Shown in pieces: positions 53,953-64,000 of a stretch of 64,000 nt of DNA (position 1 is its first letter; every line of letters starts with the position of its first letter). The notes beneath the pieces are model-generated. The model did no database searches, was not told where the DNA came from, and saw only the letters and a list, made by a program, of their open reading frames with translations. The DNA is from Hygrophila difformis (Eukaryota; Streptophyta; Magnoliopsida; Lamiales; Acanthaceae): NCBI GenBank assembly GCA_030278955.1, contig JAOANR010000005.1, forward strand, positions 28,821,849 through 28,885,848. Reading direction: 5' to 3'. The position numbers and the translations under genes were made by a program.

Positions 53953-54264
53953 GTCGGTGAAACAGTGCCCGTCGGGTGCCCTGTCGGTAAAACAGTGCCT
54001 GTCGAGCATGTCGGTAAAACGGTGCTCGTCGGCCATGTCGGTAAACCGGTGCCCGTCGGCTGGCGTGTCGGTAAAATGGTGCCCGTCGGGCATGTCAGCG
54101 AAACGGTGCCCGTTAGTTGGCGTGTCGGTAAAACGGTGCCCATCGGGTCGCCTGTGGGTAAAATGGTGCCCGTCGGGTGGCGTGTCGGTAAAATGGTGCC
54201 CGTCGCGTGGCACGTTAGCTACTATCCACACAGTGCCCGTCGGGTGGCTTGTTGGTAAAACGGT
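53953..54264. repeat. 30-bp satellite, segment left of element E
   Basis: About ten units nearly identical in order and variants to 1892-2196 of the left block, including the length variants and an A-type interruption (GCTACTATCCACAC). It ends in ACGGT (54260-54264), the left target duplication of element E, and the series continues at 62384. Confidence 0.93.
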
Positions 54265-55197
54265 TGACGAGGACGTCCCAACTTCAACAATCAATTTCAT
54301 AAAGTCCAATCAAGGTGTATGCATCATGTTGACAAGGGAAGATGAAGATTAAAGCTTGGGAGAAGGAAAGAGACCATTTGGAGCTTAAGTGAAGAAGTTA
54401 GGACAACACCAAGACATGTCTACCTATGTTTCTATTACATGCGTAAAAACATTCTAGTTTAGATGTTTGCTTGTATATTCCTATTAGGTATGATCTCATT
54501 AAGACAAATGTATTGAGACATCCTAATACTAGGTTAACTAGGATAGTACTAGGTTTATGTCTTGGAGTTAGGTGAGCTTGTCATAGAGATGGTTGAGTTT
54601 GTTTGGAGTTGAGATTGTTGGGAGTTGAGGGTGGAAGTAAGGGCCTTGTTTGGCACTTGGCCGAACCCCTTTTCCATTTTTGGGGCGTGCACTTGGCCTT
54701 TAAATAGGCCATCACCCCACACTTGTATCACAACTTTGATCATTTGGAAATTGAATACACTTTTGAGAGTAAAGAGAGGAACTCTTTCTTTCTTGTTTTC
54801 CTTTGAGTGGTAGTTGGAACCCTCAAAGTTCTATCCCTCCATCTCCTCCCATAGCCTCGGCCGATCACCCCTTTTCCACCACCCTTGGCCGTGGCACCCT
54901 TGAGAGAAGAATGGCAAATCGGTTCCACAAGATAGCTTGTTGGGGTCGTGACGCGGGGAATGCTTGAAGGAGGCACCACGACGTCGATCTTGGAAGGCAT
55001 CCATGGAGGCAAATGGTTCGAACTAGAAGGGTCCGTGTCTCTTGCTTCTTGAATGTGCAATCCGAGAGCACATCCTTCATCATCACAAGTATTTTGTTCT
55101 TCTTTTTGATCTTTTGTTGTTTTTGATAGTTTGATCGATTTCTCTTCTTCCCCCTTCTTTGATCTTGATTTCGGATAGACACTTGAGATCCATGGCA
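54265..55197 (+). mobile_element. 5' LTR of element E
   Basis: 933 bp, starts TGACGAGGACGTCC and ends CATGGCA. Probable TATA region CCTTTAAATAGGCC near 54699. Lacks the CCGG-rich stretch and minisatellite seen in the other LTRs of the window. The open frames in it are the same in the 3' copy and show no known domain. Confidence 0.95.
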
Positions 55198-55882
55198 TTA
55201 ATTTTTGGTATCAGAGCCTAGTCTATTCGAAATATTCCGTGTCTAGTGTAGATTTGTTGTTGACGCCATATTGCTTGTTCTAGTGGCGGGTTAGATTTGC
55301 ATTTTGGCTAGCTTTTTGTTGAATTCCATGTATTCTTGTTCTATGGAATGAATTTCCTTGTAATCTTGCTTTGTTGAAAGTTTCCTTGTAATCTTGCCTT
55401 GTTGAAAATTTCCTTGTAATTTGGACTCTCGGAACAATTGTTGAATTTGCTTTTGTGCTAGTTTTCGACTTTCCATAATCTAGATTGTATAAACTTGTAT
55501 GTTTTAGCATCTCGATTCAATTGTTGAAAACTTGATTCCACAAAATGAGAGAGGGCCGAGAGAGGGTTACAATGGGCGGTTATTTGGGAGTTACAAGGGA
55601 GGGTGTGAAGCACATGTGAGTTAGTTTGGGAGTTAGAGCTTTTAAGACAAAACATGATGTTTCCCCAAATTTAGGACAAACATAGATGTTTCCCCAATTC
55701 TCTTACAAGGTAGTTTAGGCATTGTTTTTTGTTTCTTGTCTCTTGTCATATTCCTTTTGGTGTATTTTTTTTGGCTTGTTGAATTTTTCTCGATGGGATT
55801 GTTGAATTTGCTAGTGGCCTAGTAAAAGTGCATTTGTTGAAATTTTTAGCAAAAGGCATTCTCAAAATTAGAAAAAGCCGAG

Positions 55883-55914
<32 letters not shown>

Positions 55915-56807
55915 TGGCGCAAAAGAAGTATGGCCGAGAAGATATAAAAAAAAAAAAAAAAATATAAGATTGCGGGAGGCCATTAGTTTTTGTGTTTAGA
56001 GTCTCGATTCAATTGTTGAATTTTTGTGTGAGTTGTTTGATTCTTTTGTCTTTGCCAAAGGATTGTTGAAATCTAGGGCATTTGACATTCTCACACTTTG
56101 CCAAAGGATTGTTGAAATCTAGGGCAATTTGTTGAATTGGTGTTTTTGCCAAAGGGTTGTTGAAACCTAGGGCAATTGTTGATCTTTTTGGTGTAATGCA
56201 AAAGGGTTGTTGAAACCTAGTGCAAGTGTGCTTTTAGTGATTCAACAAAGGGTTGTTTGAAACCTAGGTTGTCACTATTTCTCTTCTTTGGAATTTTTTT
56301 GTTTCGGTTTTGTTGAGTAGGCCGAGACCTAGTTTCGATATTTTTAGGGTTTTTTGTGTGTGGTGAGTTCACTCAAAAATTGTTGGGTTGTGAGTAGGAA
56401 TTTTTGGAGTCGAGATTGTTGAAAGTAGTGGGTTTGTTGGGAATTGTGAGGCATTCGTGGAAGATTGTTGAAAACTTTTGTTTCTAAGTGCTTTAATGTG
56501 CATTGTTTGTATGATCTTCTTAACGGCCTTTGATTGAGTCGAGTTAGAATGCTTGCTTTCTCATTCTAACGCGTACGTATCTCAAGTTCCAATGTCACCA
56601 TGATGCTCGACTTTTGAGACTTAGTGTGGCCGAATTGAGCTCTTTTGTGGGGGATCCCATATTGCTACTTGAGGAGCTTGATGGAGTGACCGAGTGCAAC
56701 CCGAGCGTACCTACTACACTTGAGGGAGTTTCCATTTTCTTAGGTTTTTTGTTTTAGCTAATTTTCTATACATATACTTGTTTGGTATTGTTGTTGATTG
56801 TAGGATA
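55198..56807 (+). other. Leader and primer site of element E
   Basis: TGGTATCAGAGC at 55206-55217, 8 bases after the LTR. The leader is 1.6 kb and gene-free; it holds ~35-bp repeats with TTCCTTGTAAT.TTG (55348-55425), two A runs (55890-55912, 55948-55962) and five imperfect copies of AAAGG.TTGTTGAAA.CTAG (56057-56275). Confidence 0.85.
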
Positions 56808-59800
56808 ATGGCTACTTTGGAGGATGTTATTGCTCTATTGAACAAGCAAAAGGAGGATACGGATAGGCGATTCCAAGAGATGGAGGCCGAATCACGAAGG
56901 CATGGAACGGCCTTGACTACTCATTTGGAAAGGATGATGGAGAGGAAATTAGAGGCCGTGTATGATGAGATTGGAAAGCGTGATCTTGATGAGCCGGATC
57001 ACCCAAGGCCGAGAGCTCAATCAAGAGGGAGCCATTCAACACGTGAAAGTCCACCACCATGGGAAAGACACCAAAGACGAGTGCATGAGAGGGGCCAAAA
57101 CCGAGGACAAGGCCGAGAACCAAGGCAACCGAGGCGAGCACCTAGGCGTGATGAACATGAAGAGAGTGAATCCGATGATGATGTTGAGGAAGTTGGACGT
57201 CGGGGCCGAGGAAGGCATCAAGACGATGAGCTTAAGACCATCAAATTTCAAATTCCAAGCTTCAAGGGGACAAGTGATCCACACGAATTCTTTGAGTGGA
57301 AAAGCAAAATGGAGATGATGTTCGATTGTCATGACTATTCGGAGTTTAAGAAGGTGCAAGTAGCGGTAGTGGAGTTCAAAGATTATGCCATTACTTGGTG
57401 GGAGAAGCACAAACGGGATCTTCACCGAATGGGAGAAAGACCAATTGAAACTTGGCGGGCATTGATTAGGGCAATGGAGACAAGATTTGTTCCACCATTC
57501 TATTTGGAGGATCAAGAGCTCAAATTGCAATCGCTATACCAAGGACAAAGGACGGTGGAAGAGTATGCAAAGGAGTTGGAACTCTTGATGATGAGATGCC
57601 AAATGGTGGAAAGAGATAGTGTCACCTGAGCTAGGTTCAAGAAGGGTCTTCGAAGGGATATATTTGAAGTAGTCAACTTGCAACGGTTCGAGACACTTGA
57701 TGAAATGGTTCACTTTGCTACTAAGGTGGAGCATCAAAACAAAGGAAAAGGGCAAAGGGCTTTTCCAAAGCAAGGCTTTCAAAAGGAGTTCAAGACCACC
57801 TCAAAACCATGGCAAGCTTCATCCAAAAAGGAAGATCCACCAAAAGAGAAGGAGGTTGTCAAACAAAAAGGGGAAGTCTCTAAACCCAATCATGATAAAC
57901 TCAAGAATATTACTTGCTTTAAATGCCATCAAAAGGGTCATTATGCATCTAATTGTACGGCTAAGAAAACATTGATTTTACATGAGGATGGCGTGTATGA
58001 ATATATTGATAATGATCTTGTAGGTGATACTAGTTCAAGTGAAGAGGATTGTGAAAAGGTCAAAGTGATGCAAGCACAAGAAGGGGACGATAGTGAAGCA
58101 TCATCATCCTCGTTGGTGACCATGAGGATGCTCGGCCACTTGCCCAAGGAGGACAAGGAGATGGATCGAGTGAAAGAACAAAGAAACAATCTCTTCCATT
58201 GTAGGTGCAAGATACTTGGGAGGAACGTGTCGGTGATTGTAGACAACGGGAGTTGTACAAATGTTGTTTCCTCTTACACCATCAAGAAGCTTGCATTGCC
58301 TACTACAAAGCATCCTACTCCATACAAGTTGCAATGGATGAACGATTGTGGAGAGCAAAAAGTGTCATTACAAGCTTTGGTCCCAATCGAGTTGGGAGTG
58401 TATAAGGAGGATGTTCTTTGTGATGTCACTCCTATGAGTGCATGTCACATCCTACTTGGAAGGCCTTGGCAATCCGACAAGGCCATCCAATATAATGGTC
58501 TTTTAAATACTATAACTTTTCATCATGATAAAACTAAGATTGTGATTTCTTCTTTGTCTTTGAAGGAAGTTCACAAGGATCAAGTCAACTTGAAGAAGAG
58601 GATGAAAGATGAGGAATATGGAAACAAGAAGACGTCTAAGGGAGAAAAAAAGAAAGGGAGTCAAGTGGATGAAGGCACTTCTAGCATTTTGATATCCTAC
58701 AAAGATTGTAAAAGGGAGTTGATTGATGACTCTACTAGTCATTGTTTGGTTTTAGTTTGTAAGGATTCCTATGATGATGAAATGAATACTAAGACCATTT
58801 TCCCTTACTCTTTTTCTAGAATGCTTGATGAGTACAAAGATGTCTATCCCGATGAGCTTCCCGAAGGGTTACCACCAATTCGAGGAATTGAGCATCGAAT
58901 GGACTTCATTCCGGGATCATCTATTCCTAATAGGGCGGCATACAAATGCAATCCGGAAGAAGGAAAGGAGATTCAAAGACAAGTCCAAGAATTATTGGAC
59001 AAAGGATGGGTGAGAGAAAGCCTTTCTCCATGTGCGGTACCCGTGATCTTAGTGCCTAAAAAGGATGGGACTTGGCGAATGTGTGTGGATTGTAGGGCGG
59101 TCAATGCCATTACAATCAAGTATAGGCATCCCATACCTAGGTTGGACGAGATGCTTGATGAGTTGCATGGATCCCAAGTGTTCTCAAAGATAGACTTGAG
59201 GAGTGGATACCATCAAATAAGGATGCAACCGGGGGATGAGTGGAAGACCGCATTCAAAACCAAGATGGGTTTGTATGAGTGGTTGGTTATGCCATTCGGC
59301 TTAACTAATGCACCATCTACTTTCATGCGTTTAATGAATCATGTGCTTAGGTCTTTCATTGGTCATTTTGTGGTAGTGTATTTTGATGATATATTGATAT
59401 ATAGTAAGAATGAAGAGGATCATGTTGAGCATGTTAGGTTAGTGTTGGAGAAGCTTAGAGAGGAAAAGTTGTATGCCAATTTTAAGAAGTGTATATTTCA
59501 TACTAATCAAGTTGTTTTCCTTGGTTTTGTAGTAAGCAAGGATGGACTCAAGGTGGATGAGTCAAAGATCAAGGCAATCCAAGAGTGGACACCTCCTACT
59601 AACATAGGAGAAATTAGGAGTTTTCTTGGATTATGTGGCTTCTTTAGGAGATTTGTTGCTAACTTTAGCATTATTGCCTCTCCTTTGACAGGGCTATTGA
59701 AGAAAGGAGTGCCATTCAAATGGGGCAAGGATCAACATGAAGCATTTGAAACACTCAAGTCAAAGCTCACACAAGCACCGGTGTTGGCACTACCTAATTT

Positions 59801-61538
59801 CGAGAAGACATTCGAGTTGGAATGTGATGCCTCGGGTAAAGGCATGGGCGCGGTGTTGCTTCAAGAGGGTAAACCGATAGCATATCATAGTGAGAAATTT
59901 GGTGGAGCGGTATTGAATTATCCTACTTATGATAAAGAACTCTATGCTATTGTTTGTGCTTTGAAAACTTGGCAACATTACTTGTTAGCAAAGGAGTTTG
60001 TGATTCATACCGATCATGAGACATTGAAGCACTTGAGGAGTCAACAAAAGCTCAATAGGAGGCATGCCGGATGGATATCTTTCATAGAGACATTCCCTTA
60101 CATCATCAAGTACAAGAAGGGAAAAGATAATGTGGTGGCGGACGCCTTGTCAAGGCGTATAGCATTAGTTTCTTTTGCTTCAACCCACTTGTTAGGGTTT
60201 GAACATATTAAATCATTGTACCCGGACGATAAGGACTTTGGTGAACTCTATGCGTTGTGCCATAAGCATGGCCATGATAGGTTTTATAGGGTTGATGATT
60301 ACTTATATTGTGAGAATAAACTATGCATACCTCAATGTTCTATTAGGGAATTGCTCATAAAGGAGGTGCATGGAGGAGACATGATGGGGCACTTTGGAAA
60401 GAATGCTACCATGGAGGTTTTGGGCGAAAGATTCTATTGGCCGGGAATGCGAAAGCAGGTATCCGATTATATTGCTAAGTGCATTACTTGTCTTAAAGCT
60501 AAGTCTACTTCTAAACCTCATGGATTGTATATGCCTTTGCCTATACCTAGTGTGCCTTGGGTTGATATAAGCATGGATTTCATTTTAGGATTGCCTAGAA
60601 CTAGTAGAGCTAAAGATTCTATATTTGTTGTAGTTGATAGGTTCTCCAAAATGGCTCACTTTATTCCATGTTCTAAGACTAATGATGCTCATCACATAGC
60701 TAAGTTGTTCTTTAAGGAGATTGTTAGATTGCATGGTGTTCCTAAGACTATTGTTTCTGATAGAGATACTAAGTTCATTAGCTATTTTTGGAAATCATTG
60801 TGGCATGAAATAGGAACTAAGTTGTTATTCTCTACTTCTTATCACCCTCAAACTGATGGCCAAACTGAATCTGTTAATAGGGTATTAGGAAACTTACTTA
60901 GAATCATTGTGAGTAGTAATAGCAAAAGCTGGGATGAATGTTTACCATACATTGAGTTTGCTTATAATCGTCATGTACATTCTGCTACTCATATGTCTCC
61001 TTTTGAAGTGGTTTATGGACTTAACCCCCTTGCCCCCACTGACTTGTTGCCATTGCCTAGCAATGAGTATTCGAATCCTAATGGCAGGGATAGGGCAAAA
61101 AGGATCAAGGACATGCATGTGCAAGTTAAGGAAAGTTTAGAAAAGGCAACGCAAACGTATGCCAAGTATGCCAATCGTGGACGCAAGGCGGTTGTACTCC
61201 AACCGGGAGACTTGGTTTGGGTCCATATGAGGAAGGAAAGGTTTCCGGCCCAAAGGAGGGACAAGTTATCTCCAAGAGGAGATGGGCCTTTTAGAGTGAT
61301 CGAGAAGATCAATGATAATGCTTATAAATTGGATCTACCTAGTGAATATGGTATTAATCCTTCTTTTAATATTTCAGATCTTACCTTGTATGAACTTGGA
61401 GATGAGGAGCAAGATCGGTTGAAGTCTCAACCTTTTCAAGGGGGAGAGAGTGACGAGGACGTCCCAACTTCAACAATCAATTTCATAAAGTCCAATCAAG
61501 GTGTATGCATCATGTTGACAAGGGAAGATGAAGATTAA
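56808..61538 (+). pseudogene. Gag-pol of element E with one in-frame stop
   Basis: ATG at 56808 (MATLEDVIALLNKQK). The frame is continuous to 61538 except for TGA at 57627-57629 in gag, just before [12 protein letters not shown], a motif where relatives have a sense codon. Order: gag core FKGTSDPHEFFEWKSKMEM, the stop, CCHC knuckle [14 protein letters not shown] (57915-57956), protease DNGSC (58242), RT with YFDDILIYS (from 59379), RNase H ([14 protein letters not shown]), integrase zinc domain and D,D-35-E core ([30 protein letters not shown]), [14 protein letters not shown] domain, and a tail [11 protein letters not shown] inside the LTR. It makes the coat and the copying and integrating enzymes. 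The lone stop in so young a copy means inactivating mutation, readthrough or sequencing error. Confidence 0.88.
61438..61450 (+). other. Polypurine tract of element E
   Basis: AAGGGGGAGAGAG directly before the 3' LTR TG; primer for plus-strand synthesis. It lies within the pol frame (codons for QGGES). Confidence 0.88.
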
Positions 61539-62383
61539 AGCTTGGGAGAAGGAAAGAGACCATTTGGAGCTTAAGTGAAGAAGTTAGGACAACACCAAGA
61601 CATGTCTACCTATGTTTCTATTACATGCGTAAAAACATTCTAGTTTAGATGTTTGCTTGTATATTCCTATTAGGTATGATCTCATTAAGACAAATGTATT
61701 GAGACATCCTAATACTAGGTTAACTAGGATAGTACTAGGTTTATGTCTTGGAGTTAGGTGAGCTTGTCATAGAGATGGTTGAGTTTGTTTGGAGTTGAGA
61801 TTGTTGGGAGTTGAGGGTGGAAGTAAGGGCCTTGTTTGGCACTTGGCCGAACCCCTTTTCCATTTTTGGGGCGTGCACTTGGCCTTTAAATAGGCCATCA
61901 CCCCACACTTGTATCACAACTTTGATCATTTGGAAATTGAATACACTTTTGAGAGTAAAGAGAGGAACTCTTTCTTTCTTGTTTTCCTTTGAGTGGTAGT
62001 TGGAACCCTCAAAGTTCTATCCCTCCATCTCCTCCCATAGCCTCGGCCGATCACCCCTTTTCCACCACCCTTGGCCGTGGCACCCTTGAGAGAAGAATGG
62101 CAAATCGGTTCCACAAGATAGCTTGTTGGGGTCGTGACGCGGGGAATGCTTGAAGGAGGCACCACGACGTCGATCTTGGAAGGCATCCATGGAGGCAAAT
62201 GGTTCGAACTAGAAGGGTCCGTGTCTCTTGCTTCTTGAATGTGCAATCCGAGAGCACATCCTTCATCATCACAAGTATTTTGTTCTTCTTTTTGATCTTT
62301 TGTTGTTTTTGATAGTTTGATCGATTTCTCTTCTTCCCCCTTCTTTGATCTTGATTTCGGATAGACACTTGAGATCCATGGCA
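61451..62383 (+). mobile_element. 3' LTR of element E
   Basis: 933 bp, same start, end and length as the 5' copy and no mismatch noticed by eye. It carries the last 28 codons of pol plus the stop (to 61538) at its left end. Right-hand target duplication ACGGT follows at 62384. Confidence 0.95.
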
Positions 62384-64000
62384 ACGGTGCTTGTCGGACA
62401 TGTCGGTAAAACGGTGCCCATCCGGTGGCGTGTCGGTAAAACGGTGCCCGACGGGTCGCCTGTCGGTAAAATGGTGCCCGTCGGGTGGCGTGTCGGTAAA
62501 ACTGTGCCCGTCGCGTGGCACTTTTGCTCTTATCCACACGGTGCCCGTCGGGGTGGCTTGTCAACAAAACGGTGCCCGTCGGGTGGCATGTTTACAAAAC
62601 AGTGCCCGTCGGGTGGCGTGTCGGTAAAACGGTGCCCGTCGGGTGGCATGTCGGTAAAACGGTGCCTGTCGGGTGGCATGTTGGCAAAACGGTGCCCCGT
62701 TGGGTGGCGTTTCGGTAAAACGGTGCGCGATGGGTGGCATGTCGATAAAATGGTGCCTGTCAGGTGGCGTGTCGATGAAACGGTGCTCGTCGGCCATGTC
62801 GGTAAAATGGTGCCCGTCGGGTGGCATGTCGGTAAAACGGTGCCTGTCGGGTGGCATGTTGGCAAAACGGTGCCCCGTTGGGTGGCGTTTCGGTAAAACG
62901 ATGCGCGATGGGTGGCATGTCGATAAAATGGTGCCTGTCAGGTGGCGTGTCGATGAAACGGTGCTCGTCGGCCATGTCGGTAAAATGGTGCCCGTCGGGT
63001 GGCCAGTCGGTAAAACGGTGCCCGTGGGGTGGCATGTCGGTAAACGGTGCCCATCTGGTGGCGTGTCGGTGAAACGATGCTCGTCGGCCATGTTGATAAA
63101 ACGGTGCCCATCGGGTGGCCTGTGCGTAAAACGGTGCCCGTCGGGAGACATGTAGGCAATACAGTGCCCCTCGGAGGCGTGTCGGCAAAACGGTATCCGT
63201 CGGGGGGCCTGTCGGCAAAATGGTGCCCATCGGGTGGTCTGTCGGCAAAACGGTGCCCGTCGGGTAGCGTGTCGACAAAACGGTGCTCATCGGGGGGCCT
63301 TTCGGCAAAACGGTAACCGTCGGCCGTCGGGTGGCCTGTGGGTAAAACGGTGCCCGTCGGGTGGCATGTCCGTAAAATGGTTCCCGTCGCGAGGCTTGTC
63401 CACAAAACGGTGCCCGTCGGGTGGCGTGTCAGTGAAACGGTAACCGTCGGGTGGCCTGTCTGTAAAACAGTGCCTGTCGGGTGGCATGTCGGCAAAATTG
63501 TGCCCGTCGGGTGTGTTTCGGTAATATGGTGCCCGACGGGTGGCCTGTCGGTAAAACACTGGGGACGGGTAGCATTTCGGTAAAATGGTGCCCGGCGGGT
63601 GGCCTGTCGGTGAAACGGTGCTCGTCGGCCAGGTCGGTAAAATGGTGCCCGACGGGTGGCCAGTCGGTAAAATGGTGCCTGTTGGGTGGCGTGTCGGTAA
63701 ACGGTGACCGTCGGGTGGCATGTGGGTGAAACGGTGCTCGTCGGCCATGTCGGTAAAACGGTGCCCGTCGGGTGGCCTGTACGTAAAACGGTGCCCGTCG
63801 GGTGACATGTTGGCAAAACAGTGCCCGTCGGTAGGCGTGTCAGCAAAATGGTGCCCATCGGGGGGCCTGTCGGCAAAACGGTGCCCGTCGGGAGGCTTGT
63901 CGGCAAAACGGTGCCCGTCGGGTGACGTGTCGGTAAAATAGTGCCCGTCGGGTGGCCTGTCTGTAAAACGGTGCCCATCGGGTGACATGTCGGCAAAATA
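62384..64000. repeat. 30-bp satellite, right block
   Basis: Continues the series interrupted by element E: the first ~230 bp follow the order found at 2197-2420 of the left block, including a B-type interruption (TTTGCTCTTATCCACAC near 62521). A ~180-bp segment (about 62641-62810) is repeated at about 62821-62990. The block runs off the window. Open frames here are repeat artefacts. Confidence 0.95.

Larger units (their letters stand above)
54265..62383 (+). mobile_element. Complete young Ty3/gypsy element E in the satellite
   Basis: 8119 bp: 5' LTR 54265-55197 and 3' LTR 61451-62383, both 933 bp, TG...CA, with no difference noticed by eye; target duplication ACGGT at 54260-54264 and 62384-62388; tRNA-Met primer site 55206-55217; purine tract AAGGGGGAGAGAG at 61438-61450; gag-pol between. 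The last 28 codons of pol lie in the 3' LTR, as in CRM-clade chromoviruses. Identical LTRs imply recent insertion. Confidence 0.95.

Noticed and set aside
54555..54813. Small frames in the LTRs of element E (repeated at 61741-61999)
   Set aside because: Conserved between LTRs only because the LTRs are identical; no recognisable product.
54740..55198. 152-codon minus-strand frame in the 5' LTR of element E, extended to 213 codons in the 3' LTR by satellite sequence
   Set aside because: Antisense to the LTR, no domain, length differs only through the flanking DNA.
62345..63996. Same kind of repetitive frames in the right satellite block, one joined to LTR sequence
   Set aside because: Same cause; the frame that joins satellite and LTR exists only because of the insertion.

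Overview
Nuclear DNA of a flowering plant, probably a eudicot: one spliced gene is the plant kinase-like gene RUNKEL, and nearly everything else is transposable element, integrated pararetrovirus or satellite. The species cannot be fixed from the sequence.

Layout. (1) 1-4835: a satellite of ~30-bp units with higher-order organisation, ending at a 500-N gap (4836-5335). (2) 5336-7583: the right part of a decayed Helitron (helicase pseudogene, Stowaway MITE inside, hairpin + CTAG terminus at 7583), only ~207 bp upstream of the RUK start codon. (3) 7791-14990: RUK, ten coding exons, 1353 codons plus stop, apparently intact. (4) ~16040-26462: an endogenous pararetrovirus (Caulimoviridae) of ~10.4 kb on the same strand. 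It has a tRNA-Met primer site, three small overlapping ORFs, a movement protein, a coat-protease-RT-RNase H polyprotein, a large 3' ORF, a promoter and polyA signal, and three more small ORFs, the last one frameshifted. Size and order fit no genus I can name with certainty. (5) 26463-32480: AT-rich DNA with two minus-strand Helitron ends, a Helitron helicase relic, two MITEs and an LTR-like fragment. (6) ~32480-53950: a cluster of Ty3/gypsy chromovirus-like elements, several truncated, of one superfamily (tRNA-iMet primer sites where retained, LTRs starting TGAC, pol running into the 3' LTR as in the CRM clade). (7) 53953-64000: the same satellite as at the left end, split by a young, complete 8.1-kb Ty3/gypsy element (54265-62383) with 933-bp LTRs and a 5-bp target duplication ACGGT.

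Main inference. The older gypsy LTRs each carry a different short CG-rich tandem repeat at the same place in U3, between a CCGG-rich stretch and a conserved TATA box. In the LTR at 53376-53952 the sequence at that place runs straight into the kilobase-scale 30-bp satellite. The satellite may therefore have grown out of an LTR minisatellite.

Only RUK is a likely host gene. The open frames inside the satellite arise because the unit is 30 bp, a multiple of three, and are not annotated as genes.
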